64,000 bases of DNA from Pyrenula massariospora. Taxonomy: Eukaryota; Ascomycota; Eurotiomycetes; Pyrenulales; Pyrenulaceae. Positions within the stretch are counted from its first letter, which is position 1. Each line of letters begins with the position of its first letter. Location: positions 2,771,230 to 2,835,229 of the forward strand of contig JAGFMI010000001.1 in the NCBI GenBank assembly GCA_021030905.1, read 5' to 3'. A program made the translations under genes and the position numbers. A model generated the notes under the pieces. The model made no database searches, was not told the origin of the DNA, and was given only the letters and a program-made list of their open reading frames with translations. Positions 1-12,541 of this stretch are shown here, piece by piece.

Positions 1-2118
1 CACTCGCCAGTCTGCGTGTTGTGCGTCAAATTGGTCATCGATACATTTCCCATCTTCAAGTATCCGGATTCAACGGTTCCACCTGCTACCGGTCTGGTTA
101 ATCGATTCGCTCCGGCCCGGACGGTAAAGTTCCCAAGACTGATCTCAAGTGGGTTGCGGGTTGCGACGGTCGGACAGCCTAGCGACCTCATTAGCGACGT
201 AGCTCTGACATATCTCCAAGAGCATAAACTCACCAAAGTAGTATGCGGTAATGGCGTCGGGCGAAATTTGCATTTCAAAGTAACCGCGATAGTAGCCCTC
301 GTTCCACATCAGTTCCGAATTGTCTCGTACCAATGTGGAAGCCTGCTTGTTAGCACTTGCGATGGTTCCGCCAAAGCCAGTCGAGGAGACAGCGGTGCCT
401 GCGAACTCGACACCTACAGCGCCGGCTCCGCTCGATGGGTCGTACTCGTGCGTGTCGAGCCACACGAGGTCGGACACCTATACCCAAATATTCGTTAATA
501 CTTAGAAAGGCAAACAATTGACTGGACTTCACTTACCCAGTTGGCATGGCTATCGCCAGAAAGCATCACATTATTGCCTATGTTGTTGTCGTACATTGTC
601 TGAAAGGTGCGGTTCCGATTCGATTGGTACCCCTGTTGATGCAGGCTGTCAGCGGGCTTCTATTCGGAGCTCTTTCGATTACATACGTCCCACTGGTCGC
701 CATTGTATGGATTTTCAAATGTGCCGAACCACGAAGTGATATTGATCCTAGAGAATACAACTTGGTTTCCAATGACTCTCCACACCGCGCCTCGCTTGTT
801 AGAGTTGATCAGCGAATTATAGAACCAATTTTCCTGATGCGAACCCATCATCGTTCGGCCGGCGTCGTTAGAAATGTCGAAAATGTAGTCATCGTTCCAA
901 TCCAGCGTCGTGATACTTCGGTCATAATTTCTTGTATCGAGCATGATGAGGTCGAATAGCTTACCCATCTGGAAAGTCCTCCAGATGCGGAGATTGTCAT
1001 CCATGTCGGCCTGGCGGATCGGCATCCATTCGAAATATGCGCGTACAGCATTCATCTTACGCTGATCAACGCTGACTCCGCCGTCTTTGACAAATGAGTC
1101 CTCGGTATTGTTGAGAGCGCTGGCACCGTCTCTGTAGCCGTTGTTTGAGACCTCTGTTAAAAGTTAGTTAATCTGCAGAACGATACCAACGGCCGGTATA
1201 CCGTGATCATCCCAAACGGTGATCCAGGGATATTGCTGATGAGATAACACCAGGTCGAGGTCCGTCCGGTATTGGGCAATCCTCGTCCTATAGTCATATA
1301 GGGTAAAGATTGTGTCCGAGGGGTTAGTAGCGCGTTGGTCTACCCCGATCTTGCCCTTGCCGGTCTCGTAGATATAATCTCCTAAATGGATAAAGTAGTC
1401 TACGTCGTCTTTTCGCGCGGCATTGCCATAAGCGTTGAAATAGCCGTTAGGGTAGTTGCTGCATGAAAAGACCGCTAGACCGATATTGGTGGAAGCATCA
1501 TCTGCTGTTGGGCTCGTCTTTGTGCGACCGACTGGGCTTCGATTGCCGGATCCACAGACCTCGAATTGGTAATAATAGGTGGTGAATGGAGACAGATTCC
1601 CGGCTTCAACCTTTGATTTCCGATTAGAGATAGATGCTCTAGTTGGGGATTTATCTACTTACCTTCACAGTGTAGTCAATATCTGAAGTTGTATAAGCAG
1701 TGCCCGAGTCTACGATGCTCGAAAAGTTTTTGTCGGGCCCAACACGGTAGTCAACACATACTGTTTGACTGGAGCCGTCGATATACCTCTGCGTTTCGTG
1801 GCTGTACAAAGGTACCGTTCCTTCAACTGTCACGTTGGAATCATCATTTGCCAGCATCGGCGATATTCGTGTCCAAAGAATCACCGAGTTTGGAAAGGGA
1901 TCGCCCGAGGCAACGCCATGAGTAAAGTTGAGCGAGCCCGCTGGGACCGAAGAGTTTGCTTGTCGTCGGTTCAAGCTTAGGCCGCGTTTCGCAACCTTAG
2001 CAACATCGATGCCAAGCGAAGGATGTTGGTAAGAAGGACTGCGGTAGTTGAGGTTGCCGTCGAAACTAGCGAGTGCTCCTATAGCAAAGAAAATAATAAT
2101 ATCACGTAAGGATAACAT
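1..2118 (-). CDS. PhoD-like alkaline phosphatase/phosphodiesterase, secreted (3' end cut by window)
   Basis: Predicted extracellular PhoD-family metallophosphatase that releases phosphate from phosphomonoesters or diesters. The start at 2118 opens with a hydrophobic signal peptide (IIIFFAIGALAS). The first exon carries the family's N-terminal signature (HGVASGDPFPNSVILWTR). Later exons give a metal-site run GDYIYE, then WDDHE, whose last residues are joined across an intron, then LDTRNYDR and finally SGDSHANW near 540-570. Five short introns restore one frame; the last (179-233) links YYFG to CPTVATRNPLE. The C-terminal part down to base 1 reads NFTVRAGANRLTRPVAGG, which matches the usual end of fungal PhoD proteins, so only a few residues should be missing. 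Family is confident; substrate and phosphate regulation are not shown by the sequence. Confidence 0.93.
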
Positions 2119-3336
2119 GGTGGATCAAGACACAATTACCTGCCTCTCGGGTCTCTGGAAAGGACTCTTCTTGCTAAGCCATCAAAAAATTGGACACAAC
2201 TGCAACAGCGCTATAAGAACTTTGGGTTCCTGCCAGCAATGGCACGCGCTTTATATCTCACGCCATGCACTCTTTCGTATCATCCTTACCTCACGGTCGA
2301 GAACCACCATGCGCTTTGCTTGCAGCCAATCGCCGCATCTCAAATTTCCTAAGTATGATCTAGCACAGACGCTATTTCATCTCGTTCAACCTCCAAAAGA
2401 GGGAAATGGATGGCGCAGCTCATCCATCGTGGCACCTCCCGCTTGTAGGAACATCAAAATGAGGTACCTGCAGCTTTTCCTTGTAACGTTCTGCTGAGTA
2501 GAGCGCAAGTTGCTTTTCGAATCCAATGGCAAACCCCTGATTTCACACATGGTGAGAAGCTTTCTACCATGTGCCGAGATCAAAGGCAAGGATTGGACAA
2601 GCTCTTGAGCGGGATCGCCCTCTATTTGAAGCTCCGCAGATCGCGAAGCTTGGCAAAGCCAACACCTTCCCGAACGCGCTAAGTCGGGATTCCGCTCCTT
2701 CGTCGCGTGTCTCGCGCGTCGCGTGATGGCCGAGATGGAGAGGAGACATCTAAGCGTTCAAGTCAAGGCGGGAATAGAGATGCCATAGTGGATTTGATGC
2801 GTGAACTGTTGAGTACCCTTCGCCTCCAACCACGGGTGTGATGCGGTCGGAGCATCGTTTATCGATACCATGGGCGTCGTGAGCAGATGATGTGTTACCT
2901 CCTGAGCATTCCAAAAATCTCAATACAGTTGGGGGGACTAGAGCTCTCTTCGTATGTCTCATCCATCTACCTCTAGTGTTTTTGAGGCCATGAGTTTTCG
3001 GGAGGTTGCTTCTGGAGGTTACCTGGAGGAGCTGAGGCTTGCGGCTGGTTTAACACTAGGAGAACCGCAGTTGCCAAGAAACCAAACTCAAGAAATACTG
3101 TTTACACGTTAACGGCTGGGAGCAAGGACGACAGGAGACGTCACGAATGCACGTTGGCGTGATACTAGGAGGGGTCATTAGACATGAATTCGTGACAAAG
3201 TACGACTACGAAAGCATCTAGCTGTAGCGAGAGTACTTTCACCGCACCGCTTTTCCTCATCCCAGAAATCCCTACCAGATGAAATAAGACCCACACCCAT
3301 GAAATACGAGACAAGAAATTCGAGACAACAAGCCCG
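2119..3336. other. Intergenic region
   Basis: This lies upstream of the PhoD gene and downstream of the peroxidase gene. Short open frames on both strands lack codon coherence, splice signals or recognisable motifs. No gene is supported here. Confidence 0.6.
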
Positions 3337-5141
3337 TCAAAGCTCACCCTTTTCTCCGCTCGGCAAGCTGAACGTCTCCTTAAGCGCCTTAATCGAAGGC
3401 GTGAAGAAGTATTCGCCACCTTTCGGCACAACCCACAACGCTGGCAAGGGCAAGTTGGTTTCTTGAGCGTTCGGGTTCGTACCCACTATCCCACGTTCGC
3501 TGGTCCCGCCGTTCTGCCCGATGATGGCGTCAAAGCCCTTTATTGGTGTCTGGGCTTTGAATAAGGGGGGGAAGTCGGCCGCATTGGCCCAGCCTGTGGG
3601 GGTGTTCAGTTGCTCGGTATGTCGAAAGTGGGGGATGGAGATGGGGAGCTTACTTCGCTGGATGAATCGGAAGCCTTCCATAATGCTAGCTGAGTATGCC
3701 ACGAAGAGGAGACCACGTCCGTGCAGGGTCTTCTTGCACTCTGTTTCATGCGGAGTAACTTCTTGTCCAAAGGGAATTCCGCGTCGGATTATGCGGTTCT
3801 TGTCGATGTCAATTTCTGGATTATCGGGAGGATGAGCTATCTCAAGATCGGCTCTCGGGTAGGTCTTGCGGGTATGCGCAGCGTACGGGCAGCGTGTTTG
3901 GGTCTGGGGGTCTTCGGGAGGGAAATTGTACTGGAAATCATTATTACGGAGAGGATCATCGCCCAAGAGCTTGTCGTCCTTCACAGGCGTTATGTCGATC
4001 GGCGCGCCTATGCAGTCAGTGTTGTCAGCTTTGTCCACTAATTTACGATCCAAGCGAGGGGGGTCACCTACCACTCTTCCAACGCCCAACAAGGCGGGCA
4101 CCTAGAAGCTCGCTGCCTTCTTTAGGAGCTAGGCCGGGTATCGGATTTTGTCTCAAAAATTCATCAAACTCCGGCACAAGCTGAAAGAGGTATCTGAAGG
4201 AGAGGAAACTGCCATCTACAGCCCAGGGCGGTCGATTGGCCGCATTGACGTCGCCATCGCGGCCGAGAAGAATGAAGCCGGGGTCAATGGCGTCTTGACC
4301 GGGATTAGGATTCTCGTCAAAACCTTTGACCGCTGGCTGGGAGATGCTGTCCTTGAAACCAAAGCTGCAACATGATGTTAGCTAATGGAATTCTGTAGAA
4401 ATAGTGATCCTCGCTTACTGCTCGTGGCCCTTTTCCTCTCCCGGACGGACGTCTCCAACTAATTTGAATACTTCATGGATGACAGCATTGTGCTTGTGTA
4501 CAAGGAAAATTTCCTCAATCTCCTTCGCCTGCTCATGAATGGTTTCAAAACTATCGCCGGCTATCAAGATCAGGCCGTCGATATCACCTCGCTTGAAGGC
4601 CGGGAACCAGTCTGGCTTGAAATCGCCAGAAGAGGAGGAAGAGCCAGGATCGCCCAAACATTTTGCGTCAGCAACCATTCCCTTTTTGAACGCCTCGTCA
4701 CCCAAATCATTCGTCAAGCCTAGCTAAGCACCAGAAAAGGAAATATGATTAGCCTAGGCCTCAAATGTGTCCCGTGGTATTAAAGCCGCTATGGCGTACC
4801 TTGGTTAATCCATTCTGAGAAAAGGCCAAATTGATTCCTTTGGATTTCAAAACTTGCCGTGGCTTGCTCTCCCTCGCCGCCTTTGCGTTGCTTTGTCGAA
4901 GAGCGCTTTTCTCATTCGACGCTTTTGGTGTCGTTGTGAGTAATGGCACAAGTTGGGAAAGGCGCTTGCGGAAGTCATCTACACGGTCATCATCAATCTG
5001 GAAGAAAATGAACGTCTCCTTCTTTTTTGCAATTCCTACACTATTTCCTGTCAGCACGTAAAGCTGGCGATGACCAAATCATTCCTACAGGATATCGCCC
5101 TGAATGTTTTTCAGGTCCAAAGGTGCTGGAGTGTTAGTCAT
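3337..5141 (-). CDS. Dye-decolorizing (DyP-type) heme peroxidase
   Basis: Intracellular heme peroxidase of the DyP superfamily, using hydrogen peroxide to oxidise dyes and other bulky substrates. The start at 5141 gives MTNTPAPLDLKNIQGDIL, the typical fungal DyP opening, with no signal peptide. Four introns join five exons; the last is 4008-4071. Visible motifs in order are FIFFQIDDD in the first ferredoxin-like half, GFKDSISQPAVKG carrying the distal catalytic Asp, the proximal heme ligand His in CPYAAHTRKTYPR, and the distal Arg region IIRRGIPFG. The protein is about 500 residues, a normal length. One oddity is that the family motif GxxDG reads GFKDS, with Ser for the last Gly while the Asp is kept. 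No encapsulin or partner gene lies beside it. Confidence 0.93.
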
Positions 5142-8100
5142 TGTGTAACTCAATCTCAATTGAGTGATTGCAATATCAAATTTATAAGCAATCAAAACAC
5201 GGATAATGGGAGGGGCTCAGGGATCATCAGAAAGAGACTATCCTTAGCGAAATGATAGAACGAGGGGAAAGCCTTGATATAAAACAGGAGACGCTCTAGG
5301 CATCCACAGAATGCATCGTTGGTGGGGCTGAAGAAGCCATGAAATCGAAGACTTGGATTCAGCTAGCCAAGAAGCAAGCCTCACGGGCTTAGATGGTCAC
5401 GTTGGCATTTGATATCTTGGGTCAAGTAATCTTTGAGATGACGAACGAAGAGCGCGTCCCATTTCCTGATTGACTAAGACAACGAGCTCGCAATCGCGAG
5501 ACACGGACAGGGAAAACCCACATCTATTACGTATTAAAACTTCGCCTCGTAGAATCAATCCCATGCTGCTCAAGAAGGTGTATGTTGCGAGCTTGTAACC
5601 GTTTGTCGTCTGGGTCAATCTCTAGGTATTCTCCACCTCTTCATGGCTGCTTAAGATGACGCCACGACTGAGTTCTCATCAATGCTAAGTGTCTTGGAGT
5701 CGAGAACGTCCATAAAGCATTCAACGAGCTCAAGGACTGAGCTTCTGGGCATTACGAGGTGTCCAATAGCAGTTCGGACAATTAAGCTGATTCAGCCTGT
5801 GCCGTGAGAAGTGTAAGACAGAATTCCAAATGAGGTAATTTTGCGCATGCTCGATGATTTCCGAGGTGTTGCTGAAGTTGGTTAGCCAAGCCATTGGAGG
5901 TCAATGCCATGGCGATCGGATCAATAAGCTGCGATGCTGAGCCTCGCGCTCGTATTCAGCCTTCTCATGAGTGGCTTGGCGCTGATGTCGTCGCACAAAG
6001 CAATCTCCAACGCTGTCCTCATGCCTGCCAATGTTGAAGAATTATTAATCCTGCATTGTATTGGCGATCGAGAGCTCGTGGTCTCCAGTTTGCCAATGCG
6101 GTCAAGTGACGGGCGCGGTCCTACAAGCGCTACCTGACAATCATTGAAGTTTTGATTCGTCTCATATTACACGGTGGCGTGAATGTCAAGAAAAACTTCC
6201 GTCAAGGCAACCACTAACCCATCTAGATGGAGAATCCGACGCCTAGACTTTTTTTCCTTTCAGCCTAAAGTTTTTAAGTCGTGGTGAAACATGAAATTAA
6301 TGGCGCACGACACCTCAAGACTATCGTGTCTTCGCCCAGACCGCCTGTCCGCCTGCATTTCTGGTCCTTCTCGCCCGTCGTCAACCCTCGACCTTGGACG
6401 TAGATTCGGACTACAGAGACTTCAATTTTCTTTGAAAACAAACTGGTTCTAAATTAATGTCTAATTGGAATACGATAGTCTCGAAATTCATAGATGTTCT
6501 CTTTAAAAGGGGGAAAGTAGATCGTTGGTACAAATTATAGCTCATCTATTCGACATGTTAATTACTTGAGATTCTAAGGGAATAGCTGCAATGAAGAGCA
6601 AAGGAGGAACAAAGTTACAGACGTGTATTGGCTATGGAGCTCATGCATCATCTCGAAGAGCGGGAACGGCATTTGCAGCCACACCGCCTGAGTTCTTTTA
6701 GTTCGTGCGCCCCGGTGCCTGCTTGTGGAGGGCCGTGAAGGTGAGTACCTAGAACCTTTATTTATTGACCATAGTGATTATCTACACACTTATATCAGTA
6801 ATTAGGCATTCAAAACAAATTGTGGTCTTGGTCTCTAGGAATACCAACAAGACTTCACTTCGTTCGGGAACCCGATAGCGGGGACATTCTAGTAATAGCA
6901 CGAGCAAGAAGAGGAAAGAAGAAAAAAACTCCTAAGGAACACGAGACATACCATATTATTCTCTATAGCAACATCTCTCCAATAGCTATTATCTTGGATT
7001 TCGGTTGTTGCACCCTGCGAATAACAAAGAGCAAATCTATATCAATTTCATGCGGCAAGTACAACGAGGTGACCCGGTTCAACAGATTGAGATATCAAGA
7101 ACTTGTCCAGCCACTTGTCGCCGATACGACTTGGTTCCAGATACCATAAATCTAACGGCAAGGCGGGTCAATTGTTCTGTCATTGTATTGAGTGCGGTAA
7201 TTCACATCAACAAGAGGTGGTTAGGAGTAACATAGTATACATAATATGCTATTACGATTTCAACGCATATCCTAGAAATCGAAGATTTTAAGGCATTATT
7301 ATGAACTGATAGGAATATGTAGGCATTTCTAGCACTCGTCAAGAGTTGGGTTTCTAGCCGTGTTGTCTGGATCTATAGAAATTATTTTGAGTTTGAGGAT
7401 AGATTGACAGCTGAGAAGCCTTGGAACTATTTAGTGAATTCACCGATTCAATTTCCGAGAGATTCGCATACATGCCTTCAACATCATATCATAGGACATT
7501 TCTCATCAGTCTCCATCTCTTTCATTTACAACTTGTGATCATGTCTTTCTCTTAGAGCCAAATGCAAGCAAGATTCTTGACTACGATCATGCCTTCTCTT
7601 GCTTAGATCCCTATCATTCTTGGCGTAGTTCAAGTCTAGAGCCCGGACTTTTCCTCAGCTCCGCCATCAACGAACCTTAACAGACTCTATTCTAAGGATT
7701 ATCGTTATCACGTGTCCGAAAGTCGCCCCGTTTGAAGAGTCTTGCACTCAACTAACTCACAAAACCTTCACATCCCCGTTGCCAGCCTTATTGCTTGACC
7801 AATGGCTCCTTTCTCCCACTCTATCCAGCATTAAACCCAACGCGGCTGGCGCTCTGAGTGTTTGGTCGCACTGCTTCCACTCCCGGAACTCATAGTTCCA
7901 GATCTTCGTGTCTCAACCGCAATAAAGCGTTGAGGAGAGACTGGCGAGCGTTGGCTTGAGAAAGCCGGTTGGAAGGTTCTCTGCATAGAATGCTCGAAGT
8001 AGTTCCTCACTACTTAGAAGGTGGAGTTGAAAGAGATGAAGTGCACTCTTGATAGGCTATCGTCATGCAGGATGTGGGTCGCAACGTCTCAGTCATTCGC

Positions 8101-8633
8101 TCTCCTCACTTCGGTACGTTCGTTCTCTTTCTCTTATGAAATGATGAGTTTAAAGACATCTTTTCGTTTGAACACGGTGTTCTTGAATATTTAGTCCCGC
8201 TTAGTATGTTTGAATAGCCTTGAAAATTATTGCTCGGGTGTATATATGGAAAGAAACTTGAGGATCAACAGTAAAGGTGTTTGCTAACTATGAAGCTTTT
8301 AAAATTAGGTATAAGAACCTCTGGATAATATTATTGCCAATCCTTAATATGTTCTATTATGATTAGACTGTTAAATGGACTGAATTAGGCTGAATAGTTC
8401 GTGGGTAATTAGCAGTCCAAAGTCGCTCATGGATAGAAATGCTGGAGCACGTAAGGTGTAGCATAGGTGGGGCTGTGCTTTTACAAATCGGTTCCCGTCA
8501 TTCCCCGCTGTTCCCGATCGCCGGTCTCTACCTCTACATCTCTAGTTGAACGCAACCCTCCCAGTTCTCTTCCGACACGCCTAAGCGAAGCCAAGTCAAA
8601 CCAAGTGCGACGACTGAAACGCGCTACCCCGAA
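5142..8633. other. Gene-free, AT-rich region
   Basis: About 3.5 kb without a convincing gene. The stretch from about 6.2 to 8.45 kb is clearly richer in A and T than the neighbouring genes, and every open frame is short and interrupted. It resembles decayed repeat DNA, such as a mutated old element, but no terminal repeats or recognisable protein fragments could be read. Confidence 0.5.
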
Positions 8634-9927
8634 ATGGACGAATCAGTGCCCTTTTTACAGAGGAGCATGGAGCCTCCACTGTGTACGTCTCTCGAGACCA
8701 TCATTTCTCCTTCAAGTGTTGCTGACAAATTGCGAGCTAACTTTACATTTGCGCGGGATACCCCACACGGGAAACGCCCCCAAGCTATCGCTCATCGAGG
8801 ATATAAAGCCACATACCCGGAAAACACTATGAGCGCGTTCAAAGGAGCAGTTGACGTAGGTGCGCATGCTATTGAGACGGATTTACAATTATCCAAGGAC
8901 GGTGTGGTGGTTCTTTCTCACGTAATATCTCTTGACTTCCCGAGCAGTGGCCGAGAACTTAGGCGAAGCTTATGGAACATAGGATGCTGATCTTAAGCGA
9001 TGTTTTGGAAAGGATGAGAAGATTGCGGACTGCAACTGGGATTATATCAAGACTCTGCGCACGCTGAGAAAACCAAACCAGCCAATGCCTAGATTGGAAG
9101 ATCTTTTGGAATATCTAGCAACGCCAGGTCTCGAGGACATTTGGGTATTGTTAGACATTAAGGTACTTTTGCCGAGTCTGACAGAAGCTCTCACGGGAAA
9201 CAAAACCGTTCTAAGCAAGCTTGACGATCATGCCGAGAATCTTTTCAGGTCGATTGCAGCTACCTTGGCAAATGTCAACCCATCGCGCCCATGGAATCAA
9301 CGTGTTTTGGTGGGATGTTGGGCAGTAAGTTCCTCTACATTCTCCGCGTTACTACAAAATCTAATGCTATCGTAGGCCAAATACCTCCCTCTGTGCACAA
9401 AATACTTGTCTGAATATCCGATAACTCACATCGGATTCAGCATAGATTATGCGCGTCAATTCCTCAAAGTTCCCGGCGTCGGTATCAATATGTTTCAGAT
9501 GTTCATGGTAGGGCCACGAGGAAATGCTTTGCTTAGGGAAGTCAAGAAGAAGAAGGCAGACCGCTCAATCCTTCTGTGGACAGTGAATGAAGAATCATGG
9601 ATGAAATGGAGTATCAGGCAAGAAGTTGATGCAGTAATCACTGATGATCCTAAGAAATACCTGGAGGTATGTAAAAATTATGATCAGGGTGAGAACTTAC
9701 AACACTCTCGGGAATCTTGGAAGGCCATTTTCTGGATGCATATGCGGGCTTTGGTATTTGGTCTCTCTTTTAGATATAAAAACGGGTTGTGGGTCGACGT
9801 AAAGAAGGTCAGGAAAAGTTTCGAGAGCCGAGTTGAGACACGACGACATCATTCTGTTCTCATAGACAATTCTACTTGGATAAAATCATTCAGTGGGGCA
9901 AAAGACCAACTTGGGGTCTGTTCATGA
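8634..9927 (+). CDS. Glycerophosphodiester phosphodiesterase, Pgc1-like
   Basis: GDPD-family phosphodiesterase, closest by eye to yeast Pgc1, which degrades phosphatidylglycerol to diacylglycerol. Three exons (8634-8921, 8983-9324, 9376-9927) give 393 residues with phase kept at both introns. The catalytic core is present: [13 protein letters not shown] with the active-site His-Arg, then [18 protein letters not shown] with the Glu, Asp and second His; the His-Asp step is restored across intron 1. Downstream are VLLDIKV and the closing [10 protein letters not shown] and [14 protein letters not shown] strands of the TIM barrel. After the barrel comes a C-terminal tail of about 75 residues with a weakly hydrophobic patch (ALVFGLSF), which may be a membrane contact. 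There is no signal peptide. The neighbours give no pathway hint. Confidence 0.9.
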
Positions 9928-10453
9928 CTGCCATACAGTTCTTCCTATCCTTCGCAATAATTCAGCAATCCTGAGCTACGGCCGTGCAGTCCTGAGAAAC
10001 ACCTTTACATGCCTGAGCAGCCCCTCGAAGACCATTTTCTGGTCCCTCTGCTACTAGCTTTCCAACCCTGAAACACATATCTTGAGAGCTTTCATACTAA
10101 GCAGACTTTGCAAGTTACCTTTGACTGTTCTCAAGCCCTCTCCGTTGATCCGTTGGCACTCACGTAATTTCTCGAACAGCTTCTAGGGCGAGGCACTGAG
10201 CTATCATCAGCAGGGGAGTAGATAGTTTGGCCTTCTATCAGCAAGATTCGGTCCTGCCCCGGTCATTATCAGGGCCACAGAAGATGCCCCAAGGGAGAAT
10301 TGGGCTATTGGGGTAGCAATTGTGTTGATTCGAGTATTGATTCTACGATGACTATGAATGAGGGATTGATTATAGAGGTATCTAAATCAAAGAAAGAGGT
10401 ACAGTAGGTGTAGGGGTAGCCATTGTGCCTTCCCTATACGGGCATGTGGCTGC
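9928..10453. other. Intergenic region between convergent genes
   Basis: Shared 3' flanks of the phosphodiesterase (plus) and the FAD hydroxylase (minus). No gene or RNA structure was recognised. Confidence 0.6.
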
Positions 10454-12019
10454 CTAATAGTCATAGTCAGGCTCGCTTCTATGAGCCTCAACGACCTTGG
10501 CGAAAGCTGTCTCGACGTCATGTTCAGTCAACCATGTCGTGTCAGCACGCGAAAGCATCTTCTGCCGTAGCTCCTCATCGTTCCGAGGACTTCTCAAACC
10601 TTGGGCTGCATGAACTACATTCAGCAATCTCTCCGTATGTTTCTGTCTCGTCTCTTCGTATAACCTTAACGCCTGCTCAATTTCCGATGCCGATAGCTTG
10701 TCAGCCTTGAAAAAGGGCAACACATGCGAAAATGATAAGAGCAGAGCATAAGAATCGTCAAGCGCTAGAGAGCCGCCAGCTGCATGCGCACCGCCGTGAG
10801 CATGGGCGGCGTCTCCGACGAGGGTTACGCGCGAGCCAAAAACCCACGACTTCAATGCGTCACCCGCGTAGTTTGGAAACAGTCGGACATATGGCGTCGC
10901 TTCCGTGAGTGCTTTGACCACGGGGTTCCAATCGTTGTAGATCCTTCGGAGTAGCTCGACGTTGCCTTCATCGTTCCAGGCGACATCCTTAGGATTCCTG
11001 GCTTGGGTATCATGCACCGCAGCGGGATCATACCGTCCAACAACCGTATACTGATTTCGCCCTTGACAAATTAGTAGAAATTTCCCGTTTGGGTGGTGTA
11101 TTGTACCTACCAAGCCTTGAAGCGAAGAATGAATGGTTTAACCCCCACTATCTCATGATCAGTATTTCGTTAGCCGAAGGAGACTTTCTGCTAACCCAAT
11201 GCGTCGAGTCAGGAGGCAGGTCTGAAATGTGTGAGACGAGCGATGCATCAAAGGTCGCTCTCATAAACGTATTGCCTGTCCACTTTAACTCGTGATCCGG
11301 CACGAAAGCTTTCCGCACTTGCTATAGACTCTATATCAGTAATAAAGGCTGTAAGGGTGCAACACCGACGTACGGAGTGTATACCATCGGCGCCAATTAA
11401 GACGTCACCTCTGGCATGGGTTCCATCTGCAAAGTGGGCCGTGACACCGTCAACGTCGACTTCGGCTCCCGTCAGTTTCTTATTCAATTGTATCAGTTCA
11501 TTCGGTACATGTTGAAGTAGAGACTGTTGGAGATGTGCTCGATGGATCCTTGCAGTCTGATGGCGATGAACAGGGACATTGGTAAAATGGTCTGCGCTGG
11601 AAACTTCGTTGGTTTTCCAATGTCTGCATTTATTGTTCACTGTTTAGTCGCCAGGTCGCAGTTTCATCACGCGATGCATAAGCCAGGGCTGGTTGCGCTA
11701 TTCACCTACCGGAAGATCATGGGGAGTCCACTCGGTCCACGAAATGCAACCTGATCATCAAGGGCGTTGTCAACGCCAAGCTTCTCCAACGTCCGAAGGC
11801 CCTGTACGCATTCCCATCAGCAAGCCCGGCTCACGGCCATCAACTAACAGGTTGACTGACATTAGGACTCAATGCGATGCTGGCGCCGATTTCCTTCAAT
11901 GCAGTCGCTTGCTCGTAAAGCTCAACCTCGATCAGCGGATGTTGTCGCAAGGCCACAGCAGCAGCAAGACCTGCAATGCCTGCCCCGGCGATAACGACCT
12001 TGAGCCACGGTTCATCCAT
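10454..12019 (-). CDS. FAD-dependent monooxygenase, salicylate hydroxylase-like
   Basis: Class A flavin monooxygenase that would hydroxylate an aromatic substrate using NAD(P)H and oxygen. From the ATG at 12019 the N-terminus holds the dinucleotide fold VVIAGAGIAGLAAAVALR followed by an ELYEQ strand end. The middle exons give DVLIGADGIHSVR (the DG motif) and a TFDASLVSHISD segment. The last long exon holds RVTLVGDAAHAHGG, the GD motif that contacts the FAD ribityl chain, and ends EPDYDY. About five short introns are needed and all keep frame, for example the splice linking ASRLG to RNQYTVVGRYD. Length is about 420 residues, typical for the family. It is transcribed away from the MFS gene at 12542, which suggests coordinated uptake and hydroxylation of an aromatic acid. 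The exact substrate is inference. Confidence 0.88.
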
Positions 12020-12541
12020 CTTCCACTCGTAATGCGATGCGATACTTCCTCTTGCGCAGATCAACCAAGCCCACCAGGAGCGCAAGCTTCTTAACCTTCA
12101 GTGGCATTACTGTATCCATGTGGAGCGCGATCGTCGACCGTGACCCGCTGAGAGGGATGGCAGTGGCGCGAGATATGCCCCAATCACGTAATTGGCGGTT
12201 CTCCAACACATTATGACCGATATGAATAGCCGCCACGGTCCCTTCACGATTTGAGTGACATTTTCCTTTCACTATGGAGTGCATTGTTACTTCTCCTGGC
12301 TCTCAGAACAAGAGCTCGTCGTTATGAAGACCGCGAGCTGGCAGGACAGCTATTGCGAATTACCCGCGTTCCTTACGCCACATTCGGCAGTCGCTCTCGG
12401 TCAGCCAGATTGAAGCTTCACCGTTATCTCTCCCAATGATGTAACTTTCGTTGCGTTCAAGGAGGGTACACTGTTTAATATTCCAGGACCAGCTCAGCAT
12501 CTCACTAAATAGGGCCTGAAGACAAATCCTAACTTCGCAAC
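12020..12541. promoter_or_regulatory. Shared divergent promoter region
   Basis: This 522-base gap separates the start codons of the FAD hydroxylase (minus) and the MFS transporter (plus). It must contain the promoters of both genes, an arrangement often seen for co-regulated catabolic pairs. No specific operator could be assigned by eye. Confidence 0.55.
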
